The notes below the pieces were generated by a model, which had not been told where the DNA came from, did no database searches, and worked only from the letters and a program-made list of their open reading frames with translations. A stretch of DNA of 64,000 bases from Echinarachnius parma. Taxonomy: Eukaryota > Echinodermata > Echinoidea > Clypeasteroida > Echinarachniidae. Below, piece after piece: positions 1 through 10,124 of this stretch; position 1 is the stretch's first letter; every line of letters starts with the position of its first letter. The stretch covers positions 104,501 to 168,500 of the forward strand of contig JBAMJV010007397.1 in the NCBI GenBank assembly GCA_037951105.1, in the 5' to 3' direction. A program made the translations under genes and the position numbers.

Positions 1-890
1 ATTAACTCAGCGCTGGATTGCCCGTTAACCCATTGAGAACGAAGACCACATATTTATTCCTAAGAGGAAATAAATCTCTATTGTATCAACAAATTGGCAA
101 TAGAGGAAACTTGATGTTTTGTGTAGACAAAATAAAATATGCACATTTGGCAATCCTGTCCAATCTTAAACGTTGCCAATTTGCACCTAAAATAGTGATC
201 TTCAATCTGTTTATGTTGCCAATTTGACAATTCTCAGATTATTTTGCCTAAAATAATTCCTACAATGTATGAGCCGTCGCAACATTTAACTGTGACAAAT
301 GAGGGCTCATATTTTGCAATACACTTTTCTTTTTCTTTTGGTACATAATTCAGAACCCTTTCGTGATGTTTTGTCAGTTACCCAGTTGTGCGCGTTCTGT
401 CCAATTAGATTTGCACATTTTTGAACGCGAGATCTGTGGATTATAATTGGCTGCGTCTCTTTCCGCGGTAGGGTTCCGGTATATATGCTACCTTGTGAAG
501 GTCCAGATCACATTTTTAGCCACACTATACTTGCTAGTGCACTTAAATTATCTTTATTATTATCTTGACTTATTGATTATTTGATATAGGGTTGATACAT
601 TTCTCTGAATTATTCTATTTTGATATTCTCTAAAAAGTTATTATAATATTTGATTTTCTATTACACTTTCTTACTATTACGCTGAATTATTTATTCAAAT
701 TACTATTGAAATATGAATTTAAATAATTGCATTCTAATGTCTCCTAGGAACTGGCAGATTACAATGTACTTGATATCGCACTTAAATTTATATTACTATT
801 ATCTGGAGCTATTATTAGATATACTACTTTGAATTATTTCATTTTGATATTAATTATTTCAAGAAGCTACAGGGAAACCCCGTTATAACG
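1..890. repeat. Dispersed repeat R1, copy 1
   Basis: Almost the whole block recurs at 16575-17460 in the same orientation with scattered substitutions and short indels (shared anchor TGTATGAGCCGTCGCAACAT). It has a TATA-like GGTATATATGC and an internal degenerate repeat (GCACTTAAATT at about 538 and 779). No coding sequence. A long terminal repeat or segmental copy is possible. Confidence 0.8.
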
Positions 891-925
891 AGGTAGTCAG
901 GACTATCAAATGATGTGTACAATCA

Positions 926-947
926 CCCCCCCCCCCCCCCCCCCCCC
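926..947 (+). repeat. Poly(C) tract, 22 bp
   Basis: Uninterrupted C run directly after R1 copy 1; one of about thirteen G/C homopolymers in the window. Confidence 0.95.
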
Positions 948-949
948 GG

Positions 950-1689
950 TTTTAGGGAAGGATATATATTTTTCTGTATGTATCTGTATACGAGTGGGAA
1001 AGAAAACATTAGTTGTATGAGCTAAGACTTGTTAATTCTAACGTTAACAGTCATTTATACATCCATTTTCAATTTTCGCTGCGCGCTTTGCGCGCGAACA
1101 GATTATCTCATAACTTCACCATAATAGCGAGTATCTCAGTTTGTTGTGTAACTTGCGTATGGTCTTGGGTGAGTATTTTTTTCTGTATACCGGGCCACGT
1201 AGTTCCAGTGTAGGCTGGCATTGCTCTGGCTGCTTGTGTGACGTGCAGATTGCACCATTTCAAGTATATTATATTGGTCTAGTGTGCAACAACACATGGA
1301 AGATAAAATAATTTCCTTATATAAGTTGCACGGGCAGCCAGGCTACAACATGATAAGTATCAAAATTTACTTAAGTCATGAGAATATTGCGCAGGGAATG
1401 AAATAATGAGCAAAAAACGTCTCTGAATGTAATTCCGTTATGGTGGAATTGCCCATATGTTCAAATCTTATTATATTACCAGAGGTAATGTGTGATATTT
1501 TACCACTTGGCAGTGTACATGTAATACAATTTTACTCAAATGTAAAGTTCAAGTATGGATTAGCTAATGATTACATTGACCATATTCCAACACTGCTTAT
1601 TCAGAAGAGTGACAGTTGAACATCAATGCATATGAAAGTACAATATTCAATTACTCTCTTGCACAAGTTGGGGTAAATCATTGTAATAT
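950..1689. other. Gene-free stretch, nothing recognised
   Basis: AT-rich DNA without supported exons or clear repeats apart from a short GCGCGCTTTGCGCGCG palindrome near 1080. Confidence 0.5.
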
Positions 1690-1855
1690 ATGCTCCCCAG
1701 GGAGTGGAGATGGTACACACAATGTGTGCTGGTTTGCATTGTATCCTATGACCGGGGGTAATATTATCATTGTAAAGCGCTTAGAGATGATTATCAATAA
1801 TATTAGGCGCTATATAAATCGAAACATTATTATTATAATTATTAATAAAGTTTGC
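1690..1855 (+). mobile_element. SINE-A, 5'-truncated copy
   Basis: Matches the last part of the SINE at 59985: CCGGGGGTAATATTATCATT, then AAGCGCTTAGAGATGATTAT, then GGCGCTATATAAATCGA and an ATT tail. The tRNA-derived head is missing. Confidence 0.8.
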
Positions 1856-1859
1856 AGGC

Positions 1860-2400
1860 TACTTTGTGTGAAATGACAAGTAGTTGTTTTCAGATTATTG
1901 TGTAACCAAAGACATTAATTTCATATCAAGAAACAGGTTGCTGCCTTTAAAGATGAGTCACATGAACTTTTGTCTCTGTAAATTGATTGAGGAATGAATG
2001 TGAAGATTTTGGGTTTATCTTTGTTATTTCATAAATTATCAATGCATTCATAGTACATGTAGCACATTTTGTTTGATTGTTACAATGTATCTTGTCCATA
2101 CCAGAGTACTTTCAGACTGAATTTTCTTTTAAAATTTGAATTGTATTAATTTTGTCCACTCTGGAAGAAAACTGTGTCATCTATTATTCAATGATATATT
2201 ATCATTATTTTTTTTGGTCCCAGAATATTAAGATAGTTTATAGTTCTGAAATGAATCATTTTGATATTCCTGGTTGTGTGTCTTGTTATTCCAACATTTA
2301 ACAAAATGATGTATCACATCATGACATCTTGCATTGAATTAAAAAAAAAAAATATTAACTACTTTGGTGTGTATTTACATATATATGAGTGATCCATCCT
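1860..2400. other. AT-rich, nothing recognised
   Basis: No exon, RNA gene or inverted repeat that I could support. Confidence 0.5.
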
Positions 2401-2402
2401 TA

Positions 2403-2590
2403 GCTGATGAAGATGATAATAATGAGCATGATGGTGATGATGATATTGATGATAGTTATGTTGGGATATGATATGATTAACATGGCTATTATGATGATGA
2501 TGATCATAAGATGGTTTTAATGATATTGATGACTATGATGATCACGATAATGGTTGATGATGATGATGATATTGATGATTGGGCTATAAT
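2403..2590. repeat. Degenerate GAT/ATG-rich low complexity
   Basis: Imperfect (GAT)n-like tract interrupted by AT stretches; frames through it are low-complexity. Confidence 0.75.
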
Positions 2591-2980
2591 AATATTATAC
2601 AGATATTGACTGTCTAGAGGGGCAATATAGCATTTGAGATCCTCGAGGGAAGTTATATTTTTGTCGAGGGACATTATATTTTCCGTAGCGCCTAGCGCTG
2701 AGGAAAAAATATAGTATTCCGAGACAATTTCCATCTAAGAGAACTAGGCCTACCCCCTGGACAACTACCCTCTCCTGTTATTATCTATATCTCATGCGTT
2801 GATTGCTATGAGAGATACGCATTCGTTTTATGTAAGTTGTTTAGGATTTGGACAATGTAAATAGATCCCTTAGCTACAACATCTTGAAATTACATTTACA
2901 ATGACAATAATTTAATTTTAAATTCAATTTATTCCATTCTTGAACAGTATTATACAGTATATAAATAACATGTTCATTAC

Positions 2981-3622
2981 CCGTAAAACTCCGTGTATAA
3001 GACGCACTTTTTTTCCGTCGGAAAAATTTCAAAGTGGGGGGTGCGTCTTATACACAGGTATAGGAAAAAAAACACCTGTAGTCATGGTGAATGTGTATAC
3101 ACATGGTTTAGGGCATGACAAGAGCTTGTTGTCAGTTGAAGCATTCAGCAAGATATACCCTTTTCTCACACAAAAAATATGAGCAGTAATACTGCTGCTA
3201 ATGAATATTCATACATTTGTGAGCAGCAGTACTAATTAAGTATGCAATTTTCTAACCAGTGGTTATAAGTTTTGCTCATAATTAGAAATAGTTGTTAGTA
3301 AATTTAGAAAATTGCATTATATTTAGTGAGTATTGGTGCTCATGAATATTCATGAATATGAATATGAATATTTATGAGCACCAGTGTTACTGCTCAATAA
3401 ATGTGCAATTTGTGTACTAACCACTATTTTTATGTGAGAAAATGATGTTGATGAATGCTACATTCAACAATAAGCTATTGTCATGCCCTAGACCAGTGGT
3501 ATAAGCATTCCAACAGCACTTCAGGGTCTTTTAAAAAAAATACAGGGTGTCCCAAAAAAAACGCTGTGAAAGTTGGGGGTGCGTTTTATACACGGGTGCG
3601 TCTTATTCACGGAGTTTTACGG
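2981..3622. mobile_element. TIR element (MITE-like) with inner palindromic halves
   Basis: Inverted ends CCGTAAAACTCCGTGTATAA (left) and CGGAGTTTTACGG (right) with GACGCAC / GTGCGTC just inside. The two halves are also imperfect inverted copies: GGCATGACAAGAGCTTGTTG mirrors CAACAATAAGCTATTGTCAT. No transposase remains. The superfamily is not assigned; flanks TTAC/TAAT leave the target duplication ambiguous. Confidence 0.8.
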
Positions 3623-3629
3623 TAATATC

Positions 3630-4930
3630 AATATAAATTCAAAAGATAAAATGCTCCACTAAAATAGAAACTGTACACTCGTATAAGATTTAATATTTCA
3701 TATTCATTTACGATATCATCTATGATATTGTATGAACTAAACCCCTTAATCACATAAAAATAAATATTTCAATGTTAAAATTACTTATTTCATAATCAAT
3801 AAGGAGTTTTAACCCTTTAAATATTGGGGTAGTCTGGGCATAATACGATGTATTAAATATAATCTGAACTGCCCTTTTCTGAAGTTAACATAAACTTAAC
3901 ATAACAGTAATTGATATGGTAAATAATCAAAGCATAACAAAAAATAATTGAAATACATCTTGAGTAAATGTCATTAGGCAATGAAGTAATTTAAATTAAA
4001 TATCAATTGGGGGCTCCGGTACAGCGCCCCCGCCCCCAACGCCCCTAAACGTAATTTTTGGCCTGGGCTACCCCTCTACTGAATTAGTAATATTGTTTAG
4101 TAGGTTTAGTATTTAGCTCTGTGCCAAGAATGGCGCTTTTGTCCGGCAGGTAACGATAATTTCACTAAGCCACCTGACTATAATAACCTATCACCTATTG
4201 TGAAATCATTATTATATGAGAGCAAGCGAATTGAAATTAATAAGCTTAATTAAACAAATTATAATTATGTACGTATTACAAGTTTAATATCAATATTTTA
4301 CCAACATTCAAGGGAGCAAACTGCACCCATTAACATATCGCCACAGTATGATACTGAGATCAATTACTTTCATGGCACAGCATATTACAGAGCATATTAT
4401 TACTAATTTCGTAATCTGTATTACAAATACGTCACAGTTACAGACAGAATATAATTTAATTTGATATTACAATGGGAACGGTTATGAAACGTGACATACT
4501 GTAATCCAGTGTCGTCGTACCATGTATCTTGCTAAAGGATTATTATTATTAATTTTTTTTAAATCTCAGTTCGTTAGTGTGAACTTTTATAATTCCTTAA
4601 CTGGCTTGCACACACACCTTGATTTATATTGTTCAATACGTATTATAATATAGGTAATTTTGTATGTACTGAATTATAATATCATAGTATTTCATCAGGT
4701 GATAGTCTGTACAATCAGCCTTAGTTTACTGAAGTAATTTTATGATAAATCCTCATCCCCGCCGAAGATAATTGATTATTAAGTTATAACCTATATATTA
4801 ATGAAAAAGATAAGTGTAAGTTAAGGGGATTTCTCCATGACTGCCAATAAGTCTGCATTACCCTTTTTTGTATTGTGCAGTAAGGAGTATTTTGGTTTCA
4901 AAATGATGTTTCAAGTCAGATAATCTAGAC
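3630..4930. other. AT-rich, gene-free
   Basis: No exons recognised. A 19 bp word (TTATAACCTATATATTAAT) at about 4785 recurs at about 5252, bracketing the left arm of the next element. Confidence 0.5.
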
Positions 4931-6558
4931 ATAATCCCAAATTAAGAAAATAACATCGAAAAACCGTGTTTCCCCCTAAGGCGCAGTTTTATAGCATTCA
5001 ACATATAAGAGCATCATTTTTTTCATGTGGATATCTCCTTCTGTTGACATGGGGGTATAGTATAATCGACTCATATTACGCCTTATGGTGTTGTTTTGAT
5101 GCAAACAAAGTAGCACATGATAAAACTAGCAGGAAGGGCTATAAAACAGTGGTCAATTCGTTAGGGCGAAAGGTATGTTTCCCCTTAACGACACATTCCC
5201 CCTAACGTGCTGTTTTATAGCACGCATATTCGCCCTAAGGCGACTTCTAAGCTTATAACCTATATATTAATTTTTTTTTTGTCAGGTTAGTGAAATATGA
5301 TGCACGTAAGCATCCCTCCCGAACCCTGATTGACCCTGGTCAAAATGGTCATTTTTGGAAATCTGGACATCGAATTTTCAAGAAAATGCAAGTGGCTGGT
5401 AACGTGCTAGGAATACATACTCCTATTTAGTTTGCTGCAACATAAAACAATTATGGGAAAGTCCGATTTTGAAAGAAAAAAAATTTAAAATTAAGAGTAC
5501 ATCATAGTAAACATCCTCTGTGAATTTGAGCCAATTCCAATCATTTTAAAAAAAGTTATGGCCGTTTTCTATATTATCCACTTGAGAAAATCGTTACAAT
5601 TGGCTGGAAAATCTTCTTTTTGCCATATCTCAAGAACCAAATGACCAATTGACACCAAACTCGGTATATTCATGTATCTAGGGGGATAGATGAAGGGTTG
5701 TGATTTTAAGGTCATTTGGTCAAAGATCAAAGGTCACATGTCACAGGTTTCCATTTGCGTGATTTTATATCTGGCAAATGTATGTGTTATAAGATAAGTT
5801 ATTTTCTCAGCCAATTACTTGTATTATGCAATAAATTATATATATTTCCGTTAAACATGAGTTGCTAATCATTTCTATATGTCTCATTTAGTGACTTCTG
5901 CATTCTCAAAAAAAAATATTTAAAGGCTGAGACAGGTTTTTTTAAAAATATTTTCGCGAAAAATTCTTTAATTCACCTGAAATTCACACTGGGGGCTTAT
6001 AAAGGCATACCGAATAATTGTCCAAGGTTCCAGCAATTGTTTTGTAATAGTCACAGTAAAAAAAACGTCGGAATTAGTAATCTCGAGTATATTGTGTAAT
6101 ATACTTTAAGCGCGCGGTTACTGATTATTAGTAATCTCGAGTATATTGTGTAATATACTTTTAGAGCGCGGTTACTGATTATAATTATTTAGTATCAGTA
6201 CTATTAGCCGTGTCCGATTTGTAATACAGATTATACAATTATATAATTCGTTCAGTCTACTATAACGTAAAAAATATATAATAAGCTTAGAAGTAGCCTT
6301 AAGGCGAATATGCGTGCTATAAAACAGCACGTTAAGGGGAATTTGTCGTTAACTTGGGGGAAACATACCTTTCCCCCTAACGTTATCATGTGCTACTTTG
6401 ATTGCACCAAAACAACACCCTGAGGACGTCCTAGCTATGTCAACAGAGCGAGATATTCACATGACAAAATGATGCTCTTATAATATGTTGAATGCTATAA
6501 AACTGCGCCTTAGGGGGAAACACGGTTTTTCGATGTTATTTTCTTAATTTGGGATTAT
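4931..6558. mobile_element. Long-inverted-repeat element
   Basis: Ends ATAATCCCAAATTAAG and CTTAATTTGGGATTAT. The arms (about 4931-5262 and 6281-6558) carry mirrored blocks such as TTTCCCCCTAAGGCGCAGTT and AACTGCGCCTTAGGGGGAAA, and GTGCTGTTTTATAGCACGC. No transposase frame. A related fragment is at 21425-21475. Confidence 0.8.
6074..6181. repeat. Two 54 bp tandem units
   Basis: ATTAGTAATCTCGAGTATAT starts at about 6074 and again 54 bp later, both ending GCGCGGTTACTGATT. Confidence 0.85.
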
Positions 6559-6559
6559 T

Positions 6560-7188
6560 TGGGATTATATAAATGCGTTTCACGAAGCTCATGACAACTT
6601 GTCATCGAAAAAAATTGTTTTAATCTTTTATGGACGAGCCTGAATGTATAATCTGCCAATACAACAAGAAGCCAGCAAGAACCAAATGATGGCCGTAAGT
6701 TTTTATCTTATTTTGTGTTTAATGTGTGATTGTGAGTTTGCATGCTATGTCATTCAGCTATTATATGTCATTGTTATCGACCTTACATATTATTTGTTGA
6801 CAAACTATGTAGAAAATCGTTATATTTCAATGAAACCCTTCGATATTGCACTAGAGCGGTTATCGAGATCGCACCCCGCCGAAACTCTGCGGTGGCTACT
6901 AATTATGTCCAAAAACCCGTCTCCCTGGCTATAAACGCGAAATAACATTAAACCTCCTTCACTCCTTGACCTTGTCCTTGCCCTTGATCTTACTCGAGTA
7001 AGACTAAACTCTAAAATTTAACACCTTTCTTTGTCATAACTTGCAGCCATGATATGGTAGACTGTCTCTGGTCTACAATTACAAAGAGCATTGTAATTGC
7101 CCTTGACCTTGTCAAAGACTTTGACCTTTGTGTCGTGAGTTTGCAGAAGCCAGCCTAATAAATTGTGCTAATACTTACTAATATTATA
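6560..7188. other. Gene-free, nothing firm
   Basis: A short ATG-starting frame at 6630 ends soon and has no supporting neighbour. Repeated CCTTGACCTTG-type words near 6960-7110 have no assigned role. Confidence 0.4.
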
Positions 7189-7341
7189 CAACTAACGAAT
7201 GGGCTTCTTGTGATAGTCAAATCTATTACCGAGGTGGGCTCAAAATGATTATTACCCGAAGCGTAGCTGAGGGTAATAGTCATTTTGAGCCCACCGAGGT
7301 AATAGATTGCCTATCACAATCAAGCACATTCGTTAGTTGTT
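7189..7341. repeat. Foldback sequence, 153 bp
   Basis: CTATTACCGAGGTGGGCTCA is inverted as TGAGCCCACCGAGGTAATAG around a GAAGCGTAGCTGA centre; the outer ends ACTAACGAAT / ATTCGTTAGT also pair. Hairpin-forming, MITE-like. Confidence 0.85.
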
Positions 7342-7344
7342 TTA

Positions 7345-8555
7345 TATCACTCATCAATATCAGTGATTGTGTTCAGCTTATAGCAAAATAAGTGATAATC
7401 TCTGAATATTTCATAAAATCGCTTGTAAATTTTGATATAAAAATCAATCGACATTAATGAAGCCAGTATGAGCCTCCAGAACCATGGCGCATCTAATACG
7501 CTTAAAGTCATTGTTATTTTGCGCACACAATCACAAAGACGCAAAACTGAGTGCGCACCAACGCGCTGGCAGTTGCGCACATACGCGATGAATGCGTGCT
7601 AGCGCTCCCACGGATGTGCTTATTGGCTGTCTTGGCGTTCTTCTTCCCAGGGTGTTAGTTTTTACCAGCAATGTCAATCACGTGACTAGAACGTGTGCGC
7701 CATAGAGTACTGCACAAATTTGATCGCGTGTGCATTTTGCTTAAACACATGATCTATGGGACGAATGCGTAACAAACTTTTAGTGTTAATTTTTTGCTAA
7801 CAGCCCGGTCACATGATTGCGCGGGGATTGCGCGTGTTGTCCAAAACTATCATTTGTCAAATACAATGGTAAAACGATCTTATGAGGGATATAATAATAA
7901 TTAATAATTTTAATATTATTATAAATTTATATGCCACGAGTATAGCCACTAAACAAGGGTTAGGTTTATATGTTATAATGGTATAGTATGCAGTTGGGCC
8001 TAGTAATACACAATGTTAATTGTTATGTGATGTAAAGTGTAATTGATTAACTTGGCGCTAGATAAAATTGACAATTTTTCGCTCCATTCCAAATCAAAAT
8101 ACGTGATTTCTGCACCACCTCGACTTCTCTCCGAGTCGTATCGCGACTTGTGACGTTGTGTTAATTAGCCTTTGCACTATCATATCAGTGGCAGCACGGC
8201 TAGTATGCTCCCCAGGTAGTTGAGATTAAATACCAGTGACAGTGTGTCACTTTAAAAAAACGGCGAGTGCATCTGCACTCCCATGCAGGATACTCATACT
8301 TCACAACTAGCTTGATGCGTTGACTGAAGTAAGCGAACAAAACTAATTCAATATACTAAATCCTAAAATAACGTACAGTCGTACAAGTTGAAGTAGTACT
8401 ACTAGTAGACAGAAGTACTAGTACACATTTAATTCCTATTTGAGAATTTTAACAGATATGATCATTAGACAACATTCAATGCTAGTGTTATTTCAGTCAT
8501 AAATTATTGAAATTCTGATATGTATTTTTATTGTTCTATTATCTCATTCAATTTA
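7345..8555. other. Gene-free stretch before the Myb-like exon
   Basis: Moderate CpG content near 7500-7840, otherwise AT-rich. No exon supported. Confidence 0.45.
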
Positions 8556-8558
8556 CAG

Positions 8559-8663
8559 GAATCAAGCCGAAAATCAAATCTTTCTACAGAAGATATCAAG
8601 ATTCTTGCTAATTTTGTCAGCGAAAATTATGATGACATATTTGGGAGAGCAGATCGGCCACAG
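8559..8663 (+). CDS. Isolated exon with Myb/SANT-like sequence
   Basis: A clean exon of 35 codons, phase 0 to phase 0, between acceptor ttcaatttacag and donor CCACAG|gtaagc. It reads ESSRKSNLSTEDIKILANFVSENYDDIFG and ends RADRPQ. The pattern 'lysine-rich, x-(L/F)-(S/T)-x-E-D/E, then (V/I)-x-x-x-Y/D-x-(I/L)-F-G' resembles the first helices of the Myb/SANT-like DNA-binding domain found in NAIF1-like and Harbinger-associated proteins. No matching next exon was recognised; 12735 has a good acceptor but its reading does not continue the domain. Confidence 0.5.
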
Positions 8664-8954
8664 GTAAGCAGGGAAAACAATGAAATATATATATCACTTT
8701 ATCAGGGACTACTTTTTAAGCCATGCCTGCACAAAAATTGATTTAAGTTAAAGGAAGTTTATTGGGCATGGAATGTCTTCTACAACATCTGTACATTGGA
8801 CATTAGATATTTAACTTGTATAATTAAATCAACTTTTATAGAGAAAGGCGCAGGATCACGCGAAGTGATGCAGCTTTTTTTTATTAATTAAATTCAAACA
8901 TAGAGGAAACTGACTAGAAATATTTGAGTGATTAAAAGTGAGCAAAGAAAAATA

Positions 8955-9026
8955 GGCTTCGCCGGGAATCGAACCCGAGACCGCCGGATTGCTAGACCGG
9001 TGCTCAAACCATCAAGCCACGAAGAC
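8955..9026 (-). tRNA. tRNA, anticodon AGC (Ala codon), left arm of palindrome
   Basis: 72 nt with all arms. Acceptor GTCTTCG/CGAAGCC has one mismatch (T2:C71). D-stem GCTT/GAGC. Anticodon loop CTAGCAA gives AGC. Five-base variable loop. The T arm has a perfect B box (GGTTCGATTCC). A TTTTT terminator follows within four bases of the 3' end. It lacks the G3:U70 pair that marks alanine tRNAs (here C3:G70). The body and the loop CTAG-AA resemble tRNA-Thr(AGT) with one anticodon change. Confidence 0.82.
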
Positions 9027-9191
9027 TTTATATGGTGGGCGTTCCCATGAAACCCTTTTCAATGCTCGATTAGTCAGAAGCTATATAAACTGGGCCAATT
9101 GATTTAATTATTCTTGGGATTGGCCCAGTTTATATAGCTTCTGACTAATCGAGCATTGAAAAGGGTTTCATGGGAACGCCCACCATACAAA

Positions 9192-9263
9192 GTCTTCGTG
9201 GCTTGATGGTTTGAGCACCGGTCTAGCAATCCGGCGGTCTCGGGTTCAATTCCCGGCGAAGCC
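9192..9263 (+). tRNA. tRNA, anticodon AGC (Ala codon), right arm of palindrome
   Basis: Differs from the left copy at one base, in the T loop (GGTTCAATTCC instead of GGTTCGATTCC); both are allowed purines at position 57. It has the same T2:C71 mismatch, the same anticodon and a TTTTT terminator at 9266-9270. The fold is canonical, so it may be transcribed; its charging identity is uncertain. Confidence 0.82.
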
Positions 9264-9329
9264 TATTTTTCTTTGCTCACTTTTAATCACTCAAATATTT
9301 CTAGTCAGTTTCCTCTATGTTTGAATTTC

Positions 9330-10120
9330 ATTTTTATTAATGTTAACATTGTAAGTGTAACATTTGTATATTTTTCTTGACAGAAATACAAGTTTGATAG
9401 TGGCTGAATTGCTGGCCTATTGGAAGTTCTGATCCAAGATCATACATCATGTACCTCTCTCTGTTCATCAGGCCCAACTTCCCAGCCCACTTTCTTGGCC
9501 CCAATCTTTGGTAAGAATTAAAAATTAAATGTTTTACATTTACATCACAGTCATACATTTAAATGATAACATACATGGATATTTCCATATATTAGATGAT
9601 GGTACAGACAGCAGAGATTACCTGTGAACAGTCATTGTTGGATATTTCATAATTCATTTTTGTGTTATATGTATCAAGTCAGACCATTTACATTTATTTG
9701 CCAAGGGTTACTTTGCAAGCAAGCCTTCATGAAGAGAGCATGCTAGAATTGTTTTGCAAAATTATGTAAATTTATAAGGGCTCTTTTTGGTATTTGGGGG
9801 AGCTAAAGAGCCCTTTGTTCCCCTCTCCTCTCCCATATTTCTTCCTGCATTATGCATATTGAATATAATTATGATACCGCATTGGCTTTTGATTTAAATA
9901 GAATATCTCCTTTTTTAATTTCTTTTTAAAATTAGAAATGCTGAGATTCTGGGCACATCACGTTGATCTGTCATAAAGACCAGTCATCGCACTTGCAGGT
10001 CCATCCATCCAGGCACGCATGTATGTTGAACTTCAGAAGGACAGTCTTCGAAAAGGTGTAGAGGTACATTATTAGAGAGACATTTGACACTTTTGTTATT
10101 CTAAACTTTTGTATTTTAGT
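9330..10120. other. No supported gene
   Basis: An acceptor-like cttgacag (9382) and a donor-like CTTTG|gtaaga (9511) frame a 128 bp stretch, but every frame has stops. Non-coding exon or chance. Confidence 0.35.
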
Positions 10121-10124
10121 TAAT

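Larger units (their letters stand above)
8890..9328. repeat. 439 bp near-perfect palindrome carrying two tRNA genes
   Basis: Arms 8890-9099 and 9119-9328 (210 bp each) are inverted copies with about two mismatches and a 19 nt centre. Each arm contains a complete tRNA gene plus about 65 bp of downstream flank and 70-90 bp of upstream flank. The genes are divergent: the left is on minus, the right on plus. Confidence 0.92.

Noticed and set aside
9382-9512. Exon between cttgacag and CTTTG|gtaaga
   Set aside because: All three frames contain stops; could at most be non-coding.
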